A DNA stretch of 64,000 nt from Verrucomicrobiia bacterium (GCA_036268055.1 DATAUW010000027.1:1-64000), one strand, 5' to 3'; positions 28,066-36,366 are shown, counted from the first letter of the stretch. Numbers and translations are program-made. Notes: a model not told the origin generated them from the letters alone.

Positions 28066-28457
28066 GTTACCTTTCAGTTTTGGTGTTACCTTTTGATGTA
28101 ACTACGCAGGCTATTAATTATCAATAGGATGTCTATTTTTGTTACCTTGTTACCCGCGTTACCCGGTTACAACCACACCCTATTGGAATCCGTAACCTCA
28201 CCTCACCTCACCTCACCTGATCACGTTCCGGCGAAAAAGGAAATTGGATGCGGGTGAGGTGAGGTGAGGTGAGGCCATCTTCATACGTATAGGCATATTA
28301 TTGGGTAACAAGGGTAACAAGGTAACGCGGTTACAATTAAAGCAAACCGCTTTATATATATATTATTTATTTTAAAGTACTTATAAATAAATAATAAATA
28401 GTTTAGCGGTGGCATAATCGTGTTACCCGCGTGTTACCTTTTAAAAAGCCGGGTAAC
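28066..28457. other. Origin-like region: GTTACC motifs, large inverted repeat, AT-rich tract
   Basis: GTTACC (or its complement) occurs at 28066, 28085, 28141, 28149, 28158, 28304, 28313, 28321, 28422, 28433 and 28452, with near-copies at 28165 and 28329. The left cluster is inverted relative to the right one. Between them lies a perfect 22-bp inverted repeat of CCTCA units (28196-28217) and GGTGA units (28253-28274). An AT-only-like tract follows at about 28350-28400. Iterons, dyad and AT-rich DNA are the standard parts of a plasmid or phage origin. No gene is visible here. Confidence 0.6.
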
Positions 28458-28936
28458 ACGCCCCCGCGCCCCAGCCATCGCCGGATCATCCCTTTTGGAA
28501 TGTGGTAGCTTCGTGCGCAGCCTTCCCGCGCCCGCGCCCACTCCGTCCGCGCGGCCATCCCCTTCGGTTATGTGGTGCATCCAAGTTCCGGCATCGTCAT
28601 CCGCGTCCACCTTCCTGGAAGCACCCGCCCGCATCGCCAGATCGCCGGCTGCGCGCGCGTGGTTAGCACCTGCACAGACTTATAAAAAAGCCTCATAAAA
28701 GTTAAAAATCATACCCCCCATTTGGCTGGTATGGCTTGTTTTATATAGATTTTGACCGGTCACCATCTGGCCAAGCAGGCGTGGTTTTCTCCGCGCTCCG
28801 CAAACCTAGAAAAACGCGCACGCAAACTACCTAGTCTGCGGCTTAGGTCGCAAACTAGGCGAGTCAGAGTCATTCGTGTTGTTGTGCTGGCATCTTACCA
28901 GCACCACGAGCGACGAAATCAAACGCAAGCAAACAT
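28458..28936. other. Non-coding leader before the 611-aa gene
   Basis: No gene that I believe. Short open frames on both strands here are G+C-driven and lack protein character. Near 28821-28859 there is a repeated CGCAAACTA word and an inverted CCTAGT/ACTAGG pair about 70-115 bp upstream of the next gene, possible binding sites. Confidence 0.35.
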
Positions 28937-30772
28937 ATGTCAAAGCAAACACTCCTCATTGGATACCCAACCGCCGGTGACCGCTGGAACTGGACAGGCC
29001 ACATGACCGGAATTCTTCAACGCACCCAACAGCGGGGCGCGGGGCCGGTACTCGCACCCGGCGCAACCGCCAAATGGACACCAGAATTGTTAGCCGGGCG
29101 CGTCCATCTACAAGTTGGCGCCGCCGATGGCGGCGATATAACAGGGCGCGGCAATGCGCGTCTCAAGCGTTCTCGTGCCGTGGGCGCGGGCATGGATGCA
29201 GAGTCAAGGCGGGCATCCGCCCGCGAATCATGGCTCGCCGCATCCGACCTTGCGAGCCGCGCCCAAGCGATTGCGCCCATGGGCACGGACGTTGCGCTCT
29301 TGCCCGCCGACCAATGGCGCGAGCTGCTCGATGTCGAGGAGGAGCTACGCGAGACTCGCGCCCGCCGCGCGGCCATCATGGAGAGCATTGCGAGCGACAA
29401 TGACGAGGGTCAACGCATCCTCAATCTCGCGGGCGGACGTGGGTGGGGCGACGGTCGCCGCATGGTAACCCTACAATGCTCCGGCATGGCCGCCCGCGCC
29501 GCCCGTCACATCAAGGCCCGGCGCGGCGTTGCGCCGTCGGACACATCGCTCGCCGATGCCGCCGCCGCCGCCGCCGCTGTCATGTGGTACGAATGGCGAT
29601 GCTACTCGGCTCTCTGTGGCGACGTGTGGAACGAAACCACCATGCGCCACCTAGCAACCTTCGGCTGGCGGGCAGCCTTCCGCTGCCTGACCTCGCATCA
29701 AGCGGCGGGGCGCACTGGCGACCGCGCCGGTCAATCACTCGCCCTGGGCGGCGGGACAATGCTCGCCCTGGACGACGCCAGCGACGTGGCTGAGACACTG
29801 ACCGCGGTCGCGCCCGTCGTGCTGCCACACGCCACCGCCGCCACCTGCCCCGTCTGCGCCATCCGGACAGCCATCGCCGCCGCTGATGTCACCACCCTCG
29901 CCGGTCGCCGGGCAATCGCCACGCGGTTCGGTGGCGACATCCTGCGCCGGTACGAGGCCGGTCTCCTCACCTGCGCCGGTCACGCACTGTCCGCCGCCGA
30001 TGTCGCCGCGCTTAAGTCGTGGGCGCGGGACCGCGCGACAGTCTTTATCGCTCCTCCCCGCACCGAGGAGGAGCGGGACGCGCAATCCCGCCGCGATGTC
30101 CTGCGCTGGATTCGTTCCGTTCTCCGGGTTGCGGCCAAAGGCCGCACCGGCGCAGCCGAGCGGGCGCGGTTCTCCGTGCTCGCGAGGCTCGTCCACGGTC
30201 GCGACATCGCCACCGCCGCTCGCGGCGCGGGCTTTGCGTCGGGCCGCGCCGCGCTCGAATCCTTCCGCGCCGGTCAAGTGTGGCCGCGCCTTCGCGCGGC
30301 GATTACTGACCGGCTAACGCGCCGGGACAAGAGTCTGATGATGGCCCGGGCGCGGGCCGTCAAGGCCGCAATGGCCGCGATGGCCGCGCAACGCGCCGCG
30401 CGGGCGGGATGTGGCAAATCAGCTCAGCGAGCCTCCGTCGCCCGCATCGTGTCACTCGTGAGCGGCGCGGTCTCCGCGCACTACTCAACCGCCCTGCGCG
30501 GTGATGTCCCCGCCGCGCTCGCCGGAAAGGTCACACTCACGTTGCCCGCCAGTCGCCGGGCCGTGGTCACCAGTGGCCGCGCCGGGCGCGGGGCCGTGCA
30601 TCCCCTCGCCGCTGACTGGTCACGCGCCACCACCGCACGCGGCGAGGCCGTTGCCGTCGCTCGCGCCGCCCGCGCGGCTCTCCGCCAGTCGCACGCTGCC
30701 CGCCTCGCGGATTGGGATGCTGGCACACGCGGTCTGCGCTCAGGCTGGCTGTCCGGTCACGCCCCGGCCTGA
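28937..30772 (+). CDS. 611-aa protein of unknown function, very G+C-rich
   Basis: Not recognised. It is rich in Ala and Arg, with conserved-looking Trp/Cys/His segments (MWYEWRCYSALCGDVW at about 216; CPVCAIRTA and CAGHALS in the middle, which could bind metal). Near 420-455 the stretch RDIATAARGAGFASGRAALE resembles a helix-turn-helix. The coding DNA is far richer in G+C than its neighbours. It is the first gene after the origin-like region, so a replication initiator or iteron-binding protein is possible, but that rests on position alone. Confidence 0.6.
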   Translation: MSKQTLLIGYPTAGDRWNWTGHMTGILQRTQQRGAGPVLAPGATAKWTPELLAGRVHLQVGAADGGDITGRGNARLKRSRAVGAGMDAESRRASARESWLAASDLASRAQAIAPMGTDVALLPADQWRELLDVEEELRETRARRAAIMESIASDNDEGQRILNLAGGRGWGDGRRMVTLQCSGMAARAARHIKARRGVAPSDTSLADAAAAAAAVMWYEWRCYSALCGDVWNETTMRHLATFGWRAAFRCLTSHQAAGRTGDRAGQSLALGGGTMLALDDASDVAETLTAVAPVVLPHATAATCPVCAIRTAIAAADVTTLAGRRAIATRFGGDILRRYEAGLLTCAGHALSAADVAALKSWARDRATVFIAPPRTEEERDAQSRRDVLRWIRSVLRVAAKGRTGAAERARFSVLARLVHGRDIATAARGAGFASGRAALESFRAGQVWPRLRAAITDRLTRRDKSLMMARARAVKAAMAAMAAQRAARAGCGKSAQRASVARIVSLVSGAVSAHYSTALRGDVPAALAGKVTLTLPASRRAVVTSGRAGRGAVHPLAADWSRATTARGEAVAVARAARAALRQSHAARLADWDAGTRGLRSGWLSGHAPA

Positions 30773-30900
30773 GTCTGTCAATCCCTCCCTCACGCCCGCG
30801 CACGGCTCGCCCTGCGCGGTTTTTTCGCGCCCGCGCAACACCCAGCGCGGCGCGGCAACTCCCCTCCCAGCCATCGCCACCCGTCGCGGCATCGCGACCG

Positions 30901-31165
30901 CGAGCCTGCGCGAGTCAATCTCACTCTATGCAGTTCGGTTGACTCCCCCATGGAGACAACCACCCAGCCATACGCCACCGTTGTTTTGCGCGACTCGCTC
31001 GCGAGCCTGCGCACGTCAATCTTAACCTATGGCAGTTTGTCTCATCCGCGCTTTGGAAGCGCGTGAGACTGAAACGCACGCGCCATGTTCGCGTCCCCAG
31101 TCACTCCGGCCCGGAGTGGTTGCGGGCGCGGGCAAGTCTGCGCGAGTCAATCTTAATTAATGAAA
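30901..31165. repeat. Three imperfect direct repeats plus a palindrome
   Basis: A 30-35 bp sequence around TGCGCGAGTCAATCT recurs at 30901-30935, 31002-31038 and 31132-31165, each followed by an AT-rich CTATG/TAATG segment. Between copies 2 and 3 is a 17-bp palindrome (31102-31118, CACTCCGG-C-CCGGAGTG) that recurs at 32929-32944. The whole stretch 30773-31295 has no gene. It may be a second repeat cluster for replication or partition control. Confidence 0.55.
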
Positions 31166-31295
31166 GCAAGTTAAAGAATTTCCGCGCGGTTCAAGCGGGC
31201 GTCGGTTGCCCGTTTGCATCGCCCGGCGCGGTCGCAGTCCTACCCCACTCCCCACTCCTGCGCGGGTCGTTCCGCGCAGACGTGGTAAGTGATTT

Positions 31296-31493
31296 ATGAC
31301 AGAAACCCAAGCACTCGAAACCCTCGCGTGCGTCAAATTCATGCTCGGTAGAAACTACAAAGCAAAAATTCGGCGCGCATGGGAAACGGGCAATTACAGT
31401 GCCGACAGTCTTGAAGAATGGCAGGGAGACCTGCAACGCATTCGCAATACTTTCGGCCCGTCATGGCTCGTCCAAGCCCAACCACCACGCTAA
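31296..31493 (+). CDS. Small hypothetical protein
   Basis: 65 aa, acidic-basic mix, predicted helical (ETQALETLACVKFMLGR then SLEEWQGDLQRIRNTFG). Not recognised. It follows the repeat cluster and is followed by two hairpins. Confidence 0.5.
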   Translation: MTETQALETLACVKFMLGRNYKAKIRRAWETGNYSADSLEEWQGDLQRIRNTFGPSWLVQAQPPR

Positions 31494-31499
31494 AGCACG

Positions 31500-31574
31500 A
31501 TTGCCGGCATCCCCGGCAATCCTCTTTGTCGTGAACTTTTAGAGCATCGTTCCCCGCGACAGTCAGACTGTCGC
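31500..31574 (+). promoter_or_regulatory. Two hairpins between small gene and 294-aa gene
   Basis: An 8-bp stem (31500-31507 with 31513-31520) right after the 65-aa gene is followed by CCTCTTTG and may be a weak terminator. A second perfect inverted repeat, GCGACAGT - CAG - ACTGTCGC (31556-31574), has no T-run and looks like a protein-binding site upstream of the next gene. Confidence 0.4.
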
Positions 31575-31714
31575 CGTGGCCCGGTGTTGCAAACACCTTT
31601 CCGGAAATGTTTCCCCGGATTCCCTTTCCCTGGACATCTCAACTCCGTTGAAATGCCGCGGGGAAACCCACGGGCGCGGGTCAAAGCCCAACATCGCAGT
31701 TACACTGGAAACAT

Positions 31715-32599
31715 ATGTTAAGCAAACTCCCGATTGACTCCATCCGCAAAATGCTGGTGGAAGAACAAGACAAACTCGCACGCGAAGTCGGCAAACTCGA
31801 AACCCACGCCAAAAGCGCTACAGACGCGCATAAGCAGGGTTTCCCGATGGCCGGCAAAGTGATTTGCGTTATTGAAGAACGCCTGAACGAACTGAAATCA
31901 GATCGGAATCCAGACGGCTCTCCCAAGAAACGCCTTATCGCTTCCAACACCCCGCTCGCGAAATACTGGGAGACAGTGACGAAAGTAAATGGCAAGAGCG
32001 TCAAGCTCAACAACCATGCCCTTTCGTGTGCGGTGGCATTCGGAACCTACGTCCGCTCCGAACTCATTACGGAACCGGACTATGATAAGTGCGTCGCAAG
32101 CTGGCTGGAAAAGGCCGCCAGCATTTCCACGGAACTCGGTGGTGCCATTGACCACCCCGCGGTGATGCAGGCCGCGGAAGTCTTGCGCGACCGTCCCAAG
32201 GACGGCGCCAAAGCACTCCAGAACATTCTGGACTCCGTGAAAGACCCGAAACCCCTGACCGTCGAACAAGCCCAAAAGCAACTCGACAAAATCATGGAAA
32301 GCGGGCTCCTGAGCACCGTCATCTCCGCCGTCGGCGCGCAAATCGCCCATACGGTGGACGAAGAAGAAGGGCGCAACGCCTACTTCGGCATGCTTACGGC
32401 GCACGACATGTTCGCCGTCAACATGGATGGCGACAAACGCCGTTTCGACGACGACAAGCTCGATGCCTGGACACGCGCTTATCAAACCTCGCAAAACTCC
32501 GAATCCACCCTCCCCGAACGCGCCGCCGCTTCGGTTGTCATCCACAACCTGACAAGCAAGCTCGAATCGGACGCTGTCCCCATGCAGCAAGCGGCCTAA
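31715..32599 (+). CDS. 294-aa hypothetical protein, first gene of the rightward block
   Basis: A mostly alpha-helical soluble protein with a charged N-terminal helix (SIRKMLVEEQDKLAREVGKL). No signal peptide, TM segment or recognised motif. The gene has its own strong terminator (32613-32648), so it is probably a single-gene unit that may be well expressed. Function unknown. Confidence 0.7.
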   Translation: MLSKLPIDSIRKMLVEEQDKLAREVGKLETHAKSATDAHKQGFPMAGKVICVIEERLNELKSDRNPDGSPKKRLIASNTPLAKYWETVTKVNGKSVKLNNHALSCAVAFGTYVRSELITEPDYDKCVASWLEKAASISTELGGAIDHPAVMQAAEVLRDRPKDGAKALQNILDSVKDPKPLTVEQAQKQLDKIMESGLLSTVISAVGAQIAHTVDEEEGRNAYFGMLTAHDMFAVNMDGDKRRFDDDKLDAWTRAYQTSQNSESTLPERAAASVVIHNLTSKLESDAVPMQQAA

Positions 32600-32612
32600 A
32601 CCGCCCCTCATC

Positions 32613-32648
32613 AAAAGCCCGGACGCCTAAAAGCGTTCGGGCTTTTTT
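32613..32648 (+). terminator. Strong intrinsic terminator
   Basis: A 14-nt arm (AAAAGCCCGGACGC) pairs with GCGTTCGGGCTTTT, with a G-T pair in the stem and a run of six T's. It lies 14 bp after the stop of the 294-aa gene. Confidence 0.9.
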
Positions 32649-32689
32649 CGTTTTCCCATGCGGTCTTTGACAACCGCTTGCCTCTGCTT

Positions 32690-32726
32690 AAAGGCCGGGT
32701 CGCCACACGTGCGACCCGGCCTTTTT
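32690..32726 (+). terminator. Second strong intrinsic terminator
   Basis: A perfect stem AAAGGCCGGGTCGC / GCGACCCGGCCTTT with a 7-nt loop and a T-run, about 40 bp after the first terminator. No gene lies between them, so it may be a tandem stop or end a small untranslated RNA. From here to 33008 I see no gene; a second copy of the 17-bp CACTCCGG palindrome is at 32929-32944. Confidence 0.85.
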
Positions 32727-33008
32727 TATTTGCCCATTTCCGGCCGTATAAAAACACGCCGGAAAACTCTCCATAAAAATGATCGGCGCAATCTATCCGC
32801 GTCCATTTTCCCCTATACCGGCCATTTCAATTTCACCGGGAAACGTGAAAATCGGCAACTTTCTCTTTTTGTCAAACTGAACCATAATGCTTGACCCCTC
32901 ACGCACGAAAACCGCCGCCGCGTAAAACCACTCCGGCCCGGAGTAACTCAATTTCCCCTTTCTCCTAAAGTGGCTGCACCACCAAGTGCCAAACAAACAT
33001 CTTGAAGT

Positions 33009-33287
33009 ATGCCTATTGTGTGTTTATCGTGTGTTGTTATGGACACGGCATTAGGCCATTGGTTTTGCCTCCGGTGCAGCAAGCCCGTTGAGTTAAACCA
33101 GGACCGTCCGCAAAATTGCTGCGCTGAATGCAGCAGCCCCCTCGTCGAGTTCCACCCACCCACCCAACCGCGAAACGCAGAAACCCCGCGTACTCCTTCC
33201 CCATCTGAATCCGCCGGTACCGGCGGCCGCCTCGCCCCCGAACGCGCCCACACCCTTTTCAATAAACTCCGCGAATCAATCTCCTGA
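33009..33287 (+). CDS. Small zinc-ribbon protein
   Basis: 92 aa from 33009, or 82 aa from the ATG at 33039. A ribbon is formed by CLRC and, 14 residues later, CAEC; a third Cys (NCC) is adjacent. A Pro/Ser/Thr-rich linker and a short helix follow. The first 10 codons of the longer form coincide with a repeated TTGTGTGTT element, so the shorter start may be the true one. Confidence 0.5.
   Translation: MPIVCLSCVVMDTALGHWFCLRCSKPVELNQDRPQNCCAECSSPLVEFHPPTQPRNAETPRTPSPSESAGTGGRLAPERAHTLFNKLRESIS
33016..33046 (+). promoter_or_regulatory. Repeated TTGTGTGTT element, copy 1
   Basis: TTGTGTGTT - 2 nt - TCGTGTGTT - GTTATGGACAC. An almost identical element is at 39489-39518 upstream of dnaN. The half-repeats are 11 bp apart, one helical turn, as in a tandem protein-binding site or a phage-type promoter. 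It overlaps the 5' end of the zinc-ribbon gene. Confidence 0.45.
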
Positions 33288-33296
33288 AAGGCAACG

Positions 33297-33689
33297 ATGA
33301 AACGCATCCTCCTTTTGTGCCTGGCACTAATAGCCGCGCAAAACACCCGAGCAAATTCCATCGCGAGAAATGTTCCATCCCTGATTCCGCACTCCGCACT
33401 CCGCACTCCGCATTCCTTCCCAGTCTCAGCCTACTGCCATTGCGCCAAATGCTGCGGACGCGCCAATCAACCTGCGGCGGATGGCCACATGCCCATAGCC
33501 GGCGTCACCATCGCCGGCCCGCGCAACATCCCGCTCGGCACCCGCGTTTACATCCAGGGCCTCGGCGTGCGCGTCGTCACCGACCGCCTCGCCCACCGCT
33601 TTGACAACCGGTTTGACATCTTCATGCCCGACCACCAAACCGCCCAACATTTCGGCCTCCAAAAACTCACCATCACCATTTTGAAATGA
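33297..33689 (+). CDS. Secreted 3D-domain (RlpA/MltA-like double-psi barrel) protein
   Basis: 130 aa with a signal peptide (MKRILLLCLALIAAQNTRANS). The 3D domain follows: a GTRVYIQG strand and the three Asp residues in VTDRLAHRFDNRFDIFMPD. Upstream in the mature protein is a Cys cluster (YCHCAKCCG). 3D domains are found in murein-active enzymes (MltA, YuiC), so it may act in cell-wall remodelling or phage lysis. A GAAAGG ribosome site precedes the start. A CCGCACT tandem repeat is embedded in its codons for SALRTPHS. Confidence 0.75.
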   Translation: MKRILLLCLALIAAQNTRANSIARNVPSLIPHSALRTPHSFPVSAYCHCAKCCGRANQPAADGHMPIAGVTIAGPRNIPLGTRVYIQGLGVRVVTDRLAHRFDNRFDIFMPDHQTAQHFGLQKLTITILK

Positions 33690-33916
33690 ACGCTAAAATG
33701 CTGAAACATCATATCGCAGAGTATAATGGCAAAGCCGTCGTCATTGATTACGTCGTAAATCGCAAGCGCGAATTCTCCGTGGCCTGCATGAGGGTTCGCG
33801 ACAATATTTCCGTTGGAGCAACCGGCATCGTCATTACTCCCAAGGGAGAACGCTTCCTCATCAGCCGTGAGACCAAATTGGCGGTTCCGATCATAACTCC
33901 TGCTTGCGCCGCATGA
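33686..33916 (+). CDS. Small hypothetical beta-rich protein
   Basis: 76 aa; alternating hydrophobic strands (KAVVIDYVVNRKREFSVACM). It overlaps both neighbours by 4 bp (ATGA), so it is part of a coupled operon. Not recognised. Confidence 0.5.
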   Translation: MNAKMLKHHIAEYNGKAVVIDYVVNRKREFSVACMRVRDNISVGATGIVITPKGERFLISRETKLAVPIITPACAA

Positions 33917-34020
33917 GCACCGAACAATTCCATTTCTCCAAAAAAGGATTCGTGCTCGGCGCACTGGCGGCCATCGCGGTCGTCACCCTGGCCGCGCTCA
34001 TCACCATCTGGCTTTGCTGA
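33913..34020 (+). CDS. 35-aa single-pass membrane peptide
   Basis: A short polar N-terminus, then a hydrophobic helix (GALAAIAVVTLAALITIWLC). It starts in an ATGA overlap with the preceding gene and ends 1 bp before the next start. Size and context suggest a small phage- or plasmid-type membrane peptide; function unknown. Confidence 0.45.
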   Translation: MSTEQFHFSKKGFVLGALAAIAVVTLAALITIWLC

Positions 34021-34021
34021 T

Positions 34022-34192
34022 ATGAAACGCCTCGCCCGCCTCAACCGCGAAGAAGACCGGAACTTCTGCGCCTCGTTTGAATTTTATTACAACAACGTCC
34101 GCAAAGATTCGAACCGCGCTTGCAACTACGCCTGGCGTCTGCTGCAAAAACAATTTCCCCGACTCAAAAAATACCAAGGAGCTTATCCATGA
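34022..34192 (+). CDS. Small basic hypothetical protein
   Basis: 56 aa, rich in Arg, Lys and aromatic residues (FCASFEFYYNNVRKDSNRAC). It overlaps the next start by 4 bp. The tight packing favours a real gene. Not recognised. Confidence 0.45.
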   Translation: MKRLARLNREEDRNFCASFEFYYNNVRKDSNRACNYAWRLLQKQFPRLKKYQGAYP

Positions 34193-35085
34193 ATGCAAAC
34201 CTCCGTTTCCGCTATAACCTCACCCCGGCCGAGCCCGGCAAACTCTGTGTCCTCCTGCCCACGCTCGATGCCTTTGAACAACTGGTCCACGGGCAACGCA
34301 CCGGCTTCGGCGCCGCCGTGAATACCGATGTCCGGCTCAACAGCGCGCAGATCCGCGTGTTCGAGACCGAACACAAAGTCGTGGTGGACCTCATTGACTG
34401 CCTCATGGTCAAGGCCGCCTACTGGCAAAACATTGCCGCGCAATATCCCGCGAAAACCCTCGACGAAATCGAAATCCTGCTGGGCGAACGGCCGCCCGAA
34501 CTCGCGCCCATGTCTCCCAGTGATTATCCCGTCGAAGATTTTACCCGCGTCCGCTGCGTCCTGCGCAATGCCGCCGCCGCACGACTGCTTTCCGATCAGG
34601 AAATCATCCTCGCCGTTCAAAAAGCCATCGCTGAATATCGCGATACCGACGAGGAAAAACCCGCCACGCTCTTCACCACCAGCCCGCACAACGCCCAGCG
34701 CCTCTCGCTCCGCGGCCCAACCTGCGGTCACGCCGCCAACGATCTATTCACGCTCCAGGACGAACACGAATTCAGCCAAATCACAATGACCGGCGCCGAA
34801 CTCGAGGATCTCCTGCTCAAATGGTTCCTCTATCGCCGCGTCAAACAACCCGCCGCCACCTTTGACGAATCCACCCAAAACGAAGATTGGCAAATAGACG
34901 TCGCCCGCGAACTCAACCTCCTCCTCGAAAAAGTCCGCGCGTTCAATGCCACCGCCGCGAACAACGCCCCGATCAATCAAATCGCATTCCACTGCGCCCT
35001 CAGCAGCCTGGTCCGCCGCGTCGCCGAATTTGAGAGCATCGAAGTCGTTGAACCCGTCGCCGCCGGCGAAGCTACCGAAGCATGA
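34189..35085 (+). CDS. 298-aa hypothetical protein
   Basis: Starts at the ATG at 34189, with a 4-bp overlap and an AAGGAG ribosome site 10 bp upstream. Soluble and mostly helical; the middle has a Cys/His-containing segment (RGPTCGHAAND). No recognised domain. It is the largest gene of the small-protein cluster and is conserved-looking by codon use. Confidence 0.6.
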   Translation: MNANLRFRYNLTPAEPGKLCVLLPTLDAFEQLVHGQRTGFGAAVNTDVRLNSAQIRVFETEHKVVVDLIDCLMVKAAYWQNIAAQYPAKTLDEIEILLGERPPELAPMSPSDYPVEDFTRVRCVLRNAAAARLLSDQEIILAVQKAIAEYRDTDEEKPATLFTTSPHNAQRLSLRGPTCGHAANDLFTLQDEHEFSQITMTGAELEDLLLKWFLYRRVKQPAATFDESTQNEDWQIDVARELNLLLEKVRAFNATAANNAPINQIAFHCALSSLVRRVAEFESIEVVEPVAAGEATEA

Positions 35086-35258
35086 AACCCGTCCCGCAAC
35101 GCCTTCAGGAACCGTGCTCTTGGGGGAAAAACCATTGCTGGGCGTTGAATGATCGGTGCGTGAAATGCGGAAAACAAAAAATCACCGGCCGGCAGCGCAT
35201 GGCGGCATTCCGCCTCCGCCTCTCACGACCCGACCATTGTTTTGATTTCAGTATATGA
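35082..35258 (+). CDS. Small Cys-containing basic protein
   Basis: 58 aa with four Cys residues (CSW, HCW, CVKC) and a basic middle (KQKITGRQRMAAFRLRLSR); a small metal-binding or DNA-binding protein is plausible. ATGA overlaps at both ends. Confidence 0.45.
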   Translation: MKPVPQRLQEPCSWGKNHCWALNDRCVKCGKQKITGRQRMAAFRLRLSRPDHCFDFSI

Positions 35259-35413
35259 GCCGTCCGAAAAAATTATCCGTTTTTCGCCACCCGCACTTTT
35301 GGCCGATGGTCATCTGCATTGCCGTCCACCTCGCATTGATCATCCACACCATCTGGGTGCTCTATCAGTACTCCATCGGCAACATTTCTCCGACCCCGCC
35401 CTACAACGTATAA
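35255..35413 (+). CDS. 52-aa single-pass membrane protein
   Basis: A basic N-terminus followed by a TM helix (FWPMVICIAVHLALIIHTIW). Last gene of the coupled cluster; a terminator lies 80 bp downstream. Function unknown. Confidence 0.45.
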   Translation: MSRPKKLSVFRHPHFWPMVICIAVHLALIIHTIWVLYQYSIGNISPTPPYNV

Positions 35414-35492
35414 CCGATCATGTTCGCCAAACGCCGCGCCCAATTCCGCGAGAAAGAGCCGTAGCGCCGCCGCTCGCAAGGATTAAAAGCTT

Positions 35493-35524
35493 AGCCCCGT
35501 CCGGGAAATCGGACGGGGCTTTTT
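35493..35524 (+). terminator. Intrinsic terminator of the small-protein cluster
   Basis: A perfect 11-bp stem AGCCCCGTCCG / CGGACGGGGCT with a 6-nt loop, followed by TTTTT. It separates the small-gene cluster from the SRAP gene. Confidence 0.9.
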
Positions 35525-35572
35525 GTTGCCTTGGACACCCTTTGACCTTCCCAACTGTGCTACAGTCTGGGC

Positions 35573-36295
35573 ATGTGCGGACGTTATAGCGTGGGAGACC
35601 GGGGCGAAATCACCATTGCTGGTATTTATCATGATTTTACCTTTGAAACCCGCTATAACGCCGCGCCCAAAAATTCCCTGCCCGTCATCCTGTTTGAAAA
35701 TAATGCCGTCACGTCCAAGCCGATGCAATGGGGTTGGGAACGCCCCAACAAACCGCTCCTCATCAATGCCCGGGCGGAAACCGCGCTGAAGTTTTTCCGC
35801 AAACCTTGTCTCGAAACCCGTTGCCTTATCCCCGCCAACGGTTTCTACGAATGGAAAGACAAATTGCCCTGGCGCTTTGTGATGCGGGATGACGAAACTT
35901 TTTATCTCGCCGGCATTTATCAGAAAATCATTTCCCCCGCGCACGCTGAAATGGAAATGGATCTTACCGACTCGCCACCCGCAAGCTGCGTCATCGAACA
36001 ATTCTGCATCATCACCTGCAACGCCAATCCGCTCGTCGCGCGCGTCCACGACCGCATGCCCGTCATCCTCAGTCCCAGCCATTATTCCACCTGGCTTAAA
36101 GGCCAGCAATTTTCCTCCATCACCCCCGGCCAATGGCCGCGTGGCTTCGGCAACATCGCCCCCACCACCGACCTCGTTGACATCCTGCAAAGCGCGCTCG
36201 TTCCGTCTCCCGCCGCCAATATGCACTCCTACCGCGTCGGCCAGCTCGTGAACCATTGGAAGAACGATTCTCCCGACTGCTGGAAACCGGTCTGA
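35573..36295 (+). CDS. SRAP domain protein (HMCES/YedK family)
   Basis: 240 aa. It starts MCGRY, with catalytic Cys2 exposed after Met removal. Other signatures are NARAE (65-69), GFYEWK (Glu93) and HDRMP (about 160). SRAP proteins form a covalent thiazolidine link to abasic sites in single-stranded DNA and protect them during replication. Many phages and plasmids carry one. Its position after a terminator suggests its own promoter. First of several DNA-maintenance genes. Confidence 0.92.
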   Translation: MCGRYSVGDRGEITIAGIYHDFTFETRYNAAPKNSLPVILFENNAVTSKPMQWGWERPNKPLLINARAETALKFFRKPCLETRCLIPANGFYEWKDKLPWRFVMRDDETFYLAGIYQKIISPAHAEMEMDLTDSPPASCVIEQFCIITCNANPLVARVHDRMPVILSPSHYSTWLKGQQFSSITPGQWPRGFGNIAPTTDLVDILQSALVPSPAANMHSYRVGQLVNHWKNDSPDCWKPV

Positions 36296-36332
36296 TTCCA
36301 GCTTTCCTTCGCCGATAAACAAAAACTCCGCA

Positions 36333-36364
36333 CGGTCCACCAATGGGCCGTCGTGCCCTCACGA
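36333..36364 (+). repeat. 32-bp direct repeat, copy 1
   Basis: CGGTCC(A/C)CCAATGGGCCG then TCGTGCCCTCACGA, identical at 31 of 32 positions to 37355-37386. It contains a GGGC/GCCC inverted pair. Each copy lies directly upstream of a gene start (2 and 26 bp), so it may be a shared promoter, operator or leader element. The ATG inside each copy begins a false extended frame (MGRRALT). Confidence 0.65.
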
Positions 36365-36366
36365 TT

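Noticed and set aside
28196-28274. CCTCA/GGTGA repeats as a CRISPR array
   Set aside because: 5-bp units with no spacers; the two arrays form an inverted repeat, not direct repeats with spacers. No cas genes.
28420-28698. 92-aa + strand frame before the 611-aa gene
   Set aside because: Overlaps the GTTACC repeats and is low-complexity Ala/Pro/Ser; no supporting context.
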